Origin: Winogradskyella tangerina
Lineage (GTDB): Bacteria; Bacteroidota; Bacteroidia; Flavobacteriales; Flavobacteriaceae
Direction: 5' to 3'
Length of the DNA stretch: 64,000 nucleotides
NCBI RefSeq assembly: GCF_003260205.1
Contig: NZ_QERF01000004.1
Location: forward strand, 277,525 to 341,524
This document shows positions 9,115-17,614 of the stretch, one piece after another. Numbering within the stretch: position 1 is the first letter of the stretch; every line of letters begins with the position of its first letter. The notes under the pieces were generated by a model that was given only the letters and a program-made list of their open reading frames with translations, was not told the origin of the DNA and made no database searches. Position numbers and translations under genes: made by a program.

Positions 9115-12100
9115 ATGAATTTAGCACAATTCTCTATAGATAAAAACCGAATTACATTTATGGTTTTGGCCACCATTGTTATTTTGGGATTGGCCATGTA
9201 TACGGGTCTATCGCGCGATAGTATGCCGCCATATACGGTACGCGTAGCTTCCGTGGTTTCACAATTTCCAGGGGCGAGTCCAGAACGTGTTGAACAGCTC
9301 GTTACCGATAAGATCGAAAAAGTTGCTCAGGAGTTACCGGAGTTGAAAGAGGTTACAAGTACCTCTAGAACAGGACTTTCAGTAGTAAATGTAACCCTTA
9401 AGGATGAAGTTCCACCAGAAAATATGCAGGCGGTTTGGGACCGTTTACGTCGAAAGCTAAATACAATTCAAGGGTTGCCTGAAGGTGTGATGCCTAGTTT
9501 GAAAGATGACGGTATTGGTGATGTTTACGGAATTGTTGTTGGTTTAACATCTGATGGTTTTAGCTATGCTGAGATGAAGTCTTATATAGATGATATTAAG
9601 GACGAACTGATTAAAATTCCTGATGCTGCTAAGGTTGAACTCGGTGGGGTTCAGGATGAGAGGGTTTTTGTAGAATTCGATAATGCAAGACTTAAAGAAT
9701 ATGGATTGTCATCATCAAAATTACAACAAGCCATTGCCTCTACAAATATTCTGAATTCTGGAGGACAGGTTAACCTTGGAGATGAGCGAATTATCCTTGA
9801 ACCAACGGGTAATTTTAATTCTGTCGATGACATAAAAAATATGTTTATTTCCGTTGGAGATGGTTCACAATTGGTGAAGCTTGGCGACATCACTACGGTT
9901 TCTAAGGGATATATTGATCCTCCTACCCAAATTGTACGTGTGAATGGTAAAGATGCGATTTCACTCCACGTAAATCTGAAAGAAAATGCCAATGTCATCG
10001 TCCTTGGTGAGGAAGTAAATAAAGTCGTCGCTAAATGGGAACAACAACTTCCTATAGGTTTAGAATTAACAAGAGTTTCCTCATTAGATACATACATTGA
10101 TGTTAAGGTGAGCGATTTTATTGTCAATTTAATTCAATCGATTGTGATCGTGCTTCTCGTGATGCTAATATTTCTTGGAGTTCGAACGGGGGTAGTCATC
10201 GCCTCATTAATTCCTATCGTTATGATTATGACCTTAATGATCATGGGCGTTATAAAAATGGGACTTAATCAGGTGACTCTAGCAGCTCTGATAATGGCAT
10301 TAGGAATGCTTGTTGATAATGCCATTGTAGTTGCCGAAACCATTATGGTCAAAATGGAAGACGGCATTGACCGGAAACGGGCGGCCGTCGAGGCCTTCTC
10401 CGAATTATGGATGCCATTACTCATATCAACACTTACTACTTCGGCCGCATTCCTTGCATTCTATTTATCACCAACAACTATGGGTGATATTGTTGGGCCT
10501 ATTTTTGTTGTTATCACTATTGCATTGCTGTCCTCTTGGATTATAGCTCTGACCGTGATCACAATGTTCTGCTATCTATTTTTGAAGGTAGCACCAAAGG
10601 GCAGTAAGAAGCCAAGTTTTATAGATAGAGTTATCGAAAATTTAAAGGTGCGTTATAAAGACTTAATATTAATTGCACTGCGAAATAAATACAAGGTGAT
10701 CATTGGGATTTTTGTTGCCTTTTTGATTTCACTTTACGGCTTTAGCTATATACCGTTCATATTCTTCCCAGATAGTGATCGAAACATGGTGACTATCGAT
10801 ATTAACCTTCCGGAAGGAAATAAAATTGAAAGAACTACTGAGGTGGTTAAAAAAATAGAACAATTTATGGCAGATTCGCTTCAGATTAATGAAGGTCGAG
10901 CTCTGGGAATAGTTGATTGGTCATCCTATATTGGTGAAGGTCCGGAGTCCTATGATTTGGGCTACTCTCCTGATGAAGCCAATTCAAATTATGCACACAT
11001 ATTGGTGAATACAACGTCCTTTAATGAGAACAATGACATGATTAATACCATCGATCGATTCACCTATAATAATTTTCCAAACGCAGACATTAAAGTTGGG
11101 CCGTTGGGAGCTGGTGGTAGTGGTACGCCTATTGAGATCAAGGTTTCAGGTAGTGATCCAGATGTGCTTTCAAGCATCTCTGAAGCTGTTAAGCAGAAAC
11201 TTTCTAGCATCGCTGGAACTAAGAATGTAAAAGATGATTGGGGACCAAAAAGTAAGAAATTCCTAATTGAAATTGATCAAAATAGAGCGCAGACGGCAGG
11301 TATTACAAGTTCTGATATTGCAACTTCTTTACGAACAGTCCTAGACGGATTTCAAACAGGAGAGTTTAGAGAAGAGGATAAGTCTATCCCAATTGTAATG
11401 CGAAGTGATAACAACCAGCAACAATCCTTGGCTTCATTAGAAACCTTAAATATTTATTCTCAGAATTCAGGGCGATCGGTACCATTGTTACAGGTAGCAT
11501 CGATAGTTCCGGCATGGCAATATTCAAAAATAAAACGCTATGATCTTAGACGTACGATTAATGTTACTAGTGAATTACGAGATGATGGAAATGCCTCCGT
11601 AATCACTGCTGAGATAACACCTTGGTTAAATGAACAAGCTTCTAATTGGCCACAAGGCTATCGCTATGAGTTTGGTGGTGATGCTAAGCAAACAGCTGAT
11701 AATATGGGACCAATAATTGGTTATCTTCCAATATCTGGATTCATAATCATCTTATTACTTGTAATTCAGTTTAATTCATTTAGAAAAATGGGAATGGTTG
11801 TTTTAACTATTCCTCTAGGTATTATTGGCGTTGTTATTGGTTTATTGGCGTTTCAGGAGGCCTTCGGATTTATGCCATTTTTAGGAGTTATTTCTTTGGC
11901 AGGAATTGTAATTAACAATGCCATTGTTCTTATCGATAGGATGGAGATTGAGCAAAAGAATGGCCGCACAGATCAGGATGCCGTTATTGCAGCATGTTTA
12001 CAGCGCTTTAGACCGATATTGTTAGCAACATTCACAACTGTTCTTGGTCTAGTTCCGCTCTATATTTCTGGAGGTGAAATGTGGGAAGGTATGGCCATCA

Positions 12101-12225
12101 GTATTATGGTTGGTCTGCTGTTTGGAACTATAATTACCTTACTATTTATACCGTCTCTTTACAGTGCTTTATTTAAAGTAAGTTACAACGGTTACGAATT
12201 TAATGAGAACTTACTGAAAGAGTAA
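9115..12225 (+). CDS. RND efflux transporter, AcrB/HAE1-like inner-membrane pump
   Basis: This 1036-residue proton-driven pump has the standard duplicated layout: TM1, a large periplasmic loop, TM2-6, TM7, a second loop, TM8-12. In TM4 the motif GMLVDNAIVVAET has a single acidic residue, D401, followed by N402, where AcrB has two aspartates. The TM10 equivalent reads GIVINNAIVLID and lacks the AcrB lysine. These features are seen in many Bacteroidota pumps outside the classical AcrB group, so the proton relay is probably organised differently. Its stop overlaps the next start by one base (TAATG). The substrate is unknown. Confidence 0.92.
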   Translation: MNLAQFSIDKNRITFMVLATIVILGLAMYTGLSRDSMPPYTVRVASVVSQFPGASPERVEQLVTDKIEKVAQELPELKEVTSTSRTGLSVVNVTLKDEVPPENMQAVWDRLRRKLNTIQGLPEGVMPSLKDDGIGDVYGIVVGLTSDGFSYAEMKSYIDDIKDELIKIPDAAKVELGGVQDERVFVEFDNARLKEYGLSSSKLQQAIASTNILNSGGQVNLGDERIILEPTGNFNSVDDIKNMFISVGDGSQLVKLGDITTVSKGYIDPPTQIVRVNGKDAISLHVNLKENANVIVLGEEVNKVVAKWEQQLPIGLELTRVSSLDTYIDVKVSDFIVNLIQSIVIVLLVMLIFLGVRTGVVIASLIPIVMIMTLMIMGVIKMGLNQVTLAALIMALGMLVDNAIVVAETIMVKMEDGIDRKRAAVEAFSELWMPLLISTLTTSAAFLAFYLSPTTMGDIVGPIFVVITIALLSSWIIALTVITMFCYLFLKVAPKGSKKPSFIDRVIENLKVRYKDLILIALRNKYKVIIGIFVAFLISLYGFSYIPFIFFPDSDRNMVTIDINLPEGNKIERTTEVVKKIEQFMADSLQINEGRALGIVDWSSYIGEGPESYDLGYSPDEANSNYAHILVNTTSFNENNDMINTIDRFTYNNFPNADIKVGPLGAGGSGTPIEIKVSGSDPDVLSSISEAVKQKLSSIAGTKNVKDDWGPKSKKFLIEIDQNRAQTAGITSSDIATSLRTVLDGFQTGEFREEDKSIPIVMRSDNNQQQSLASLETLNIYSQNSGRSVPLLQVASIVPAWQYSKIKRYDLRRTINVTSELRDDGNASVITAEITPWLNEQASNWPQGYRYEFGGDAKQTADNMGPIIGYLPISGFIIILLLVIQFNSFRKMGMVVLTIPLGIIGVVIGLLAFQEAFGFMPFLGVISLAGIVINNAIVLIDRMEIEQKNGRTDQDAVIAACLQRFRPILLATFTTVLGLVPLYISGGEMWEGMAISIMVGLLFGTIITLLFIPSLYSALFKVSYNGYEFNENLLKE

Positions 12226-12896
12226 TGATCGATAAGCTATACAAACATAGATTTGAAATATTTCTTACTATACAGTTAGTAATTTTATTCGGGTCCTTAT
12301 TGTTTCCACCTGAATTTTACGAATCCAGGCTTCTTCCACTTTTTTATTTAATAAGTATAGCTGCTGGAATTTTAATGATTTCGAAGACTAAAAAACTCAT
12401 GTGGTTTTTTATTATTCTCTTTATTGGTACTGCTTTTGTCTTTGGATTTGATATGATTTCGCGTGAGCAGAATACAGAATACATTCTAATTCGGTTAACG
12501 ATCTATTTTGTGTTTTACATCACGGTTACATGGAATATTATAAAACAAGTATGGCAAGCCAAACGCGTTACCAAGAATGTTATAATGGGCCTTATGAGTG
12601 GTTATATCTCCTTGGGTTTTTTAGCGTTCTTTTTATTTATGTCTATAGAATTAACCAATCCAGGAGCACTGTCAGGACCATTATTAGATACCACAGATAT
12701 GGCGCTTAAATCGGATGGGATCTTATATTATTCCTATATAACTTTACTAACGATTGGCTATGGCGAAATAGTTCCTACCATTCCAATAGCCCAAAAAGCG
12801 GCTGTATTGGTAGGGTTAATTGGTCAATTTTATCTCGTAATAATAACTGCTGTGGTTGTAGAGAAATATATTAAGCACTCCTCAACCAAGGACTAA
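12225..12896 (+). CDS. Potassium channel family protein with a single pore loop
   Basis: This 223-residue integral membrane protein has about six hydrophobic segments and one pore loop. The selectivity filter is TIGYG at 176-180, in ITLLTIGYGEIVP, followed by a final membrane helix (about 190-212). The TIGYG filter indicates K+ selectivity. There is no obvious arginine-rich voltage sensor and no cytoplasmic RCK domain. It starts on the last base of the RND pump stop codon, so it is translationally coupled to the efflux operon. That is an unexpected partner, and the functional link is unknown. Confidence 0.8.
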   Translation: MIDKLYKHRFEIFLTIQLVILFGSLLFPPEFYESRLLPLFYLISIAAGILMISKTKKLMWFFIILFIGTAFVFGFDMISREQNTEYILIRLTIYFVFYITVTWNIIKQVWQAKRVTKNVIMGLMSGYISLGFLAFFLFMSIELTNPGALSGPLLDTTDMALKSDGILYYSYITLLTIGYGEIVPTIPIAQKAAVLVGLIGQFYLVIITAVVVEKYIKHSSTKD

Positions 12897-12897
12897 A

Positions 12898-12932
12898 AAA
12901 AGACCCTAGATATAATTTCTAAGGTCTTTATT
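12898..12932. terminator. Terminator between the K+ channel and universal stress genes
   Basis: AAAGACCCTAGA (12899-12910) pairs with TCTAAGGTCTTT (12918-12929) with one mismatch. The stem has A residues on the left and T-rich sequence on the right, and it lies between convergent genes. Confidence 0.7.
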
Positions 12933-12939
12933 AAAACAT

Positions 12940-13770
12940 CTATAATTTAAAGGTAACAACAGGAAGTTTCGAATGATTTACCAAGTCTTCGGAAATACTT
13001 CCTCCGAAGAAGTGGCTTAATCCAGTTCTACCATGTGTAATGATAGAAACGGCATCAGCGTTTGCACGTTTGGCATAATTAAGTACACCATCTTCAACCG
13101 TATGGTCGGCAGTGTAATCTATATTTAAGCTGCTTTTATCGAGTTGAGACAACTTTAAGAAATCAGACACATTCTCATTAATTTCATCAGTACTTAAGAA
13201 GCTTAAGTTTGGCAAATTCACATGTAATAAAGTTACCTTATCTGCTAATTCATTTAATAATTCTAATGCATTCTTAACTGCTGAAATACTATCTTCACTA
13301 AAATCACAACCTAAAACAATATTGTTGAAATTCACTGAGTCTGGTTTTGATTTAACCACCAAAACAGGAGTGTCGCTATAACGCACTACCTTTTCAGTAT
13401 TCGAACCCGTGAAAATACCCTCATGATCACTATGACCACGAGATCCCATTACGATAAGATCAGCTTTTTCATGACTCGCAACATCGGCTACTTCCTTCAA
13501 TACCTTATGGTGTTTAATTAAAGGAGTTACCGAAATTCCTTCTAAAAATGGCTTATCTAAGAATTTCTCAAATTCTTTATTGGTAACCATAAGCATAAAG
13601 GCGGTCTCTTCATTTCTGTCTGAACTAGACGCAGAGAAAATAGATTCAGAAAGCTCAAGCATATGCATAACAATAAGTTCAGCATTGTGTTGTTTCGCAA
13701 GTGCAGCGCCAGTTTCTAAAGCGTATTCAGAATGTTTTGAAAAATCGACAGGAATTATGATTTTTTTCAT
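12940..13770 (-). CDS. Tandem-domain universal stress protein (UspA family)
   Basis: This cytoplasmic stress protein is built from two Usp domains (about 1-140 and 148-276). The first domain keeps the ATP-binding pattern G-x2-G-x9-G-S in MGSRGHSDHEGIFTGS. The second has THGRTGLSHFFGGS, a variant that departs from the canonical spacing. Tandem Usp proteins of about 275 residues are common in Flavobacteriaceae, and their precise role is unknown. A TAnnTTTG-like element (TACATTTG, minus strand 13796-13803) lies upstream. The gene is divergent from pyrD. Confidence 0.9.
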   Translation of the reverse strand: MKKIIIPVDFSKHSEYALETGAALAKQHNAELIVMHMLELSESIFSASSSDRNEETAFMLMVTNKEFEKFLDKPFLEGISVTPLIKHHKVLKEVADVASHEKADLIVMGSRGHSDHEGIFTGSNTEKVVRYSDTPVLVVKSKPDSVNFNNIVLGCDFSEDSISAVKNALELLNELADKVTLLHVNLPNLSFLSTDEINENVSDFLKLSQLDKSSLNIDYTADHTVEDGVLNYAKRANADAVSIITHGRTGLSHFFGGSISEDLVNHSKLPVVTFKL

Positions 13771-13919
13771 GATAGTTTATAATTAGTTATATCCTCAAAT
13801 GTAAGAATTTGTTCACTCATAAAGAATGATAAATGACAGTTTATGACGAAATATTTTGTATTAATTTGAGTCTCAAATAACTATTTAGATTCTTATTTTT
13901 GCATAGCAATTTAGCAGAT

Positions 13920-14960
13920 ATGTACAAAGCACTATTACGACCTATTCTTTTCTGTTTCGATCCTGAAAAAGTTCATTATTTCACTTTTGGATTAATTAGA
14001 CTAATTTCTAAAATTCCTGGTTTTAAAGGACTTTTCAGAAGTATTTATCGTGTTGACAATAGCAATTTAGAAAAAGAATTGTTTGGTTTGAAGTTTAAGA
14101 ATCCTGTGGGATTAGCAGCCGGATTTGATAAAGACGCAAAACTTTACAATGAGCTTTCAAACTTTGGTTTTGGCTTTATTGAAATTGGTACCCTAACTCC
14201 GAAGCCACAATCTGGGAATCCTAAAAAGCGTTTATTCAGGTTAAAAGAAGATTCAGCGATTATAAATCGTATGGGATTTAATAATGGTGGGGTAGAAGCT
14301 GCTGTAGAACGCTTAAAACAGCGTTCAAAATGGTTGAAAGACAATGGGATTCTTATAGGCGGTAATATTGGAAAAAACAAAGTCACACCAAATGAAGACG
14401 CGGTTGAAGATTACAAGATCTGTTTTAATGCACTTTTTGATCATGTGGATTATTTTGTGGTTAATGTAAGCTCACCAAACACACCAAATTTAAGAGCACT
14501 TCAAGATAAGGAACCACTAACAGAACTTTTGAAGGCTTTGCAAGTATTGAATTTTCAAAAATCAAAGACGAAACCAATACTATTGAAGATTGCACCAGAT
14601 CTTACTGATGAGCAACTCATGGATATCATCGATATTGTTTCAGAAACCAAAATTGATGGCGTAATTGCTACTAATACAACTATTTCTAGAGATGGACTGA
14701 AGAGTAAAAACAAGTCTGAAGCTGGCGGTTTAAGCGGCAAGCCATTAACTAATAGGTCTACTGAAGTGATTCGGTTTTTAGCAAAAGAAAGTAATAAGGC
14801 ATTTCCAATAATCGGTGTTGGTGGCATAAACTCACCAGAAGATGCTATAGAAAAATTAGAGGCCGGAGCAGACTTACTGCAATTATATACCGGTTTTATT
14901 TATGAGGGGCCCAAACTTGTAAAAGACATTAACAGTGCTGTTTTAGCCAAATCGAAATAA
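13920..14960 (+). CDS. pyrD: Dihydroorotate dehydrogenase (quinone), class 2
   Basis: This FMN enzyme of pyrimidine biosynthesis oxidises dihydroorotate to orotate and passes electrons to membrane quinones. The N-terminal amphipathic region ([19 protein letters not shown]) identifies the membrane-associated class 2. The active-site loop [11 protein letters not shown] carries the catalytic serine of that class, and [12 protein letters not shown] and [11 protein letters not shown] are FMN-site motifs. The ATG at 13920 is preferred over an in-frame TTG at 13899, which lies inside a -7 element (TATTTTTG, 13894-13901). The resulting length of 346 residues is normal. Confidence 0.95.
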   Translation: MYKALLRPILFCFDPEKVHYFTFGLIRLISKIPGFKGLFRSIYRVDNSNLEKELFGLKFKNPVGLAAGFDKDAKLYNELSNFGFGFIEIGTLTPKPQSGNPKKRLFRLKEDSAIINRMGFNNGGVEAAVERLKQRSKWLKDNGILIGGNIGKNKVTPNEDAVEDYKICFNALFDHVDYFVVNVSSPNTPNLRALQDKEPLTELLKALQVLNFQKSKTKPILLKIAPDLTDEQLMDIIDIVSETKIDGVIATNTTISRDGLKSKNKSEAGGLSGKPLTNRSTEVIRFLAKESNKAFPIIGVGGINSPEDAIEKLEAGADLLQLYTGFIYEGPKLVKDINSAVLAKSK

Positions 14961-14986
14961 TAGTCTCTTTGTAATTAGAATTAGGG

Positions 14987-15922
14987 TTATCTATTCACTA
15001 CCAATTTTTTACTCTCAACAGCACCCGATAAACTGGTCATTCGTGCGATGTAAATGCCGTCTTTTAAATCGGCCAAATCAATTACTTTTTTAGTTTCACC
15101 ATTATCCGAAAACTTCACAAACTTTACACGTTTACCTAACACGTCATATAATGAAATCTCACTTAGTTGCTCTGCGTTAGAAATCGTTAAGGTCCCTGTT
15201 GAATTTGGATTTGGAAAAAGCTTGATGCTTTTAATTGATTCTTTATCATCGATGCTTAGGGTTGTACTTTTTAATGTGACGGTTAATGTACCTACCTTTT
15301 CAGAATTAAATGGGTAACCCATTGCGTTTGAAATATTCGTGATCACACCTCGCGGAATGGTCTCGGGATTAGTTGTGGAATAAGCATAACCATCCTCAGT
15401 ACCGGCATCATGAGGAAACATATCGATTGTAAAAGTATCTTTCCAAGTATTTGTCGTTGTGTCCCAAAGATTTAAACTATTTACACCAATCATCCAATCA
15501 GGGCTAGGTGCAATCATAGATACCAAGGTTAACAATGGATATTCTTCAGAAACTACAACGTCGCTAAGTGTTGCTGAACTAATGGCAGCAAATGGAGAAA
15601 ATACTTGTCTTAGCCATTGCTCAGCGTTGCCCGCATTGACCGCTGATTGCACTTCTGTGTCGAATGGCGAATTTATTCCAGATTCAGCCACAAGTTCTAT
15701 TCCTGCTGAGGCTGTTTCACCTAATTCCCAGAAAGTAACATTGCTATTATGGTTGGCACCAACGAGATCAGACCAATGCGCATCAACTGGTAAAGTACCA
15801 TGATCGCTAGAATTCCAAGAACTGGTAAAGGTGATATCATACGTTGCGGTAGATTGTGCCCAAACCACATTCATTTGAAATGCAAAAAGTAAAAAGAGGA
15901 ATAATAGTGTAGTTTTTTTCAT
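14987..15922 (-). CDS. Secreted Spondin_N domain protein with type IX secretion sorting tail
   Basis: A signal peptide (MKKTTLLFLFLLFAFQMNVVWAQ) is followed by a domain at about 25-215 with the pattern of F-spondin N-terminal domains: YDITFTSSWN, HWSDLVGANHN, PSPDWMIGVNSLNLWD. The last 75 residues (KLFPNPNSTGTLTI through YDVLGKRV and LKDGIYIARM to the end SKKLVVNR) form a Por secretion tail of type A. The protein should therefore be exported by the type IX system and anchored or released at the surface. The ATG at 15922 is chosen because it starts the signal peptide; an upstream TTG adds 13 residues without support. The ligand is unknown. Confidence 0.85.
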   Translation of the reverse strand: MKKTTLLFLFLLFAFQMNVVWAQSTATYDITFTSSWNSSDHGTLPVDAHWSDLVGANHNSNVTFWELGETASAGIELVAESGINSPFDTEVQSAVNAGNAEQWLRQVFSPFAAISSATLSDVVVSEEYPLLTLVSMIAPSPDWMIGVNSLNLWDTTTNTWKDTFTIDMFPHDAGTEDGYAYSTTNPETIPRGVITNISNAMGYPFNSEKVGTLTVTLKSTTLSIDDKESIKSIKLFPNPNSTGTLTISNAEQLSEISLYDVLGKRVKFVKFSDNGETKKVIDLADLKDGIYIARMTSLSGAVESKKLVVNR

Positions 15923-16008
15923 AGCAAATATTGAGATATAATATTTAAGTCGATGGCACAAAAGCTAGCTTACAATGAATAATGTATTTTAGCACAAATT
16001 TTTTAAGT

Positions 16009-16632
16009 GTGAATTACGACATTCTCCTTTCTTTTGCGCTAGCAACTTCTGCCTTAGCAATATCTCCAGGACCTGATAATATCTACGTTTTGGTTCAGAG
16101 TATAACCAACGGAAAGGCTTATGGGTTAGCAACGGTCTGCGGTTTAATAACAGGATGCATCATTCACACAACCTTATTAGCCTTTGGGGTTTCGGCGATT
16201 ATTAAAGCTAATGATGATATATTTTTTGGTATCAAGGTCTTGGGTGCTGTGTACTTATTATATCTGGCATTTCGAGTTTATAAGTCGCACTCACAAATTG
16301 ATTTTGATTCAGATTCCGCTCCTAAAAAAAGTTTGAAAGCATTATTTATCCAAGGATTTTTTATGAATGTCCTCAACCCTAAGGTGACGATCTTCTTTTT
16401 GGCATTTTTTCCTGGGTTTTTGTTTTCACAAACCATGAATACCATTTGGCAGTTTTATATCCTAGGCGGGATATTTATGTTTGTTTCCTTTATTATTTTC
16501 TCCGCAATAGCGTTGCTAGCCGGACAAATAAAAGTCTTCACTCTAGAACATAAAAACTCTGGTTTAGTATTTAAATGGTTGCAAATTGTGGTCTTTATAG
16601 GGATTGCAATTTTTATTCTTTTGCCAGATTGA
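16009..16632 (+). CDS. LysE/RhtB family amino-acid exporter
   Basis: This small inner-membrane exporter has about six membrane helices. The family signature ALAISPGPDNIYVL is near the N-terminus, and a second conserved region is FMNVLNPKVTIFFLAFFP. The GTG at 16009 (then NYDILLSFALATSALAI) gives the N-terminus usual for the family. An in-frame ATG at 15982 would add nine residues and overlaps a promoter-like TATTTTAG at 15985-15992, so the shorter form is preferred with moderate certainty. The substrate is unknown. Confidence 0.87.
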   Translation: MNYDILLSFALATSALAISPGPDNIYVLVQSITNGKAYGLATVCGLITGCIIHTTLLAFGVSAIIKANDDIFFGIKVLGAVYLLYLAFRVYKSHSQIDFDSDSAPKKSLKALFIQGFFMNVLNPKVTIFFLAFFPGFLFSQTMNTIWQFYILGGIFMFVSFIIFSAIALLAGQIKVFTLEHKNSGLVFKWLQIVVFIGIAIFILLPD

Positions 16633-16661
16633 TTATCCTTCAGAATCGTTTTTAACTAAAG

Positions 16662-16692
16662 TTTGAAAACGTTTTCGTTAATCTTATCTTTG
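16662..16692 (+). promoter_or_regulatory. Consensus promoter immediately upstream of HMG-CoA lyase
   Basis: TTTG (16662-16665), 19 bp, TATCTTTG (16685-16692) is a full match to the Bacteroidota consensus. Only five bases separate the -7 element from the ATG, suggesting a leaderless or nearly leaderless transcript. Confidence 0.7.
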
Positions 16693-16697
16693 ACCCA

Positions 16698-17561
16698 ATG
16701 AACAAGGCTGTTAAACTTATAGAATGCCCTCGAGATGCCATGCAAGGCATAAAGGAATTCATTCCAACTGAAACCAAGGTGCAGTACATTCAGTCCTTGC
16801 TCCGTGTTGGTTTTGATACTATAGATTTTGGAAGTTTTGTTTCGCCAAAAGCCATTCCACAAATGGTTGATACGGCTGAAGTTTTGGCTCAACTAGATTT
16901 AAGCGCTACTAAAAGCAAATTACTGGCCATCATCGCCAATGTTCGTGGTGCTAACGATGCTTCGCAACATCCCGAAATTGATTATCTCGGTTTTCCATTT
17001 TCAATTTCTGAAAACTTTCAAATGCGTAATACGCATAAAACGATAGCTCAATCTGTTGAAACGCTTTCAGAAATATTAAATATTGCAGATCGCACCAATA
17101 AAAATGTTGTTGTTTATATCTCAATGGGATTTGGCAATCCTTATGGTGATCCATGGAATGTGGATATCGTAGGGGAGTGGACTGAAAAATTAGCAAAAAT
17201 GGGCGTGAATATTTTGTCTTTAAGTGATACTATTGGTAGTTCAAATCCTGAAAATATAGATTACCTCTTTTCAAATTTAATTCCGAAATATCCGCATATT
17301 GAATTCGGAGCGCATTTACATACAACCCCAACAACCTGGTTTGAAAAAATCGATGCGGCTTATAAGGCAGGTTGTAGACGATTTGATGGGGCCATTCAAG
17401 GATTTGGTGGTTGCCCGATGGCCAAGGACGAGCTCACCGGAAATATGCCTACGGAAAAAATGTTATCCTACTTCACACAACAAAAAGCACACGACCTAAA
17501 TGCAATGAGTTTTGAAAGTGCTTATAATGAGGCCACTAAGGTGTTTGCTAAGTATCATTAA
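16698..17561 (+). CDS. Hydroxymethylglutaryl-CoA lyase
   Basis: This cytoplasmic lyase cleaves HMG-CoA to acetoacetate and acetyl-CoA at the end of leucine catabolism. Visible catalytic elements are R12-D13 in ECPRDAMQG, metal-binding histidines in FGAHLHTTP and the cysteine in GFGGCPMAKDELTGN. At 287 residues it is a full-length TIM barrel. It starts directly after a consensus promoter. Its role fits the leucine dehydrogenase elsewhere in the window, but the two genes are not adjacent. Confidence 0.92.
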   Translation: MNKAVKLIECPRDAMQGIKEFIPTETKVQYIQSLLRVGFDTIDFGSFVSPKAIPQMVDTAEVLAQLDLSATKSKLLAIIANVRGANDASQHPEIDYLGFPFSISENFQMRNTHKTIAQSVETLSEILNIADRTNKNVVVYISMGFGNPYGDPWNVDIVGEWTEKLAKMGVNILSLSDTIGSSNPENIDYLFSNLIPKYPHIEFGAHLHTTPTTWFEKIDAAYKAGCRRFDGAIQGFGGCPMAKDELTGNMPTEKMLSYFTQQKAHDLNAMSFESAYNEATKVFAKYH

Positions 17562-17592
17562 AAAAGGCGTTACTAAAAATTAGTAACACCTT
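17561..17592 (-). terminator. Terminator of the TonB receptor gene
   Basis: AAGGCGTTACTA (17564-17575) pairs with TAGTAACACCTT (17581-17592) with one G-T pair. The run of A residues on the left gives a U-tract only on the minus strand. Confidence 0.75.
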
Positions 17593-17614
17593 AAATTATG
17601 TTGATGAATGTGTT

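Noticed and set aside
9651..10127. 158-codon minus-strand ORF inside the RND pump gene
   Set aside because: It is fully antisense to a strongly conserved pump sequence and has no protein-like motifs.
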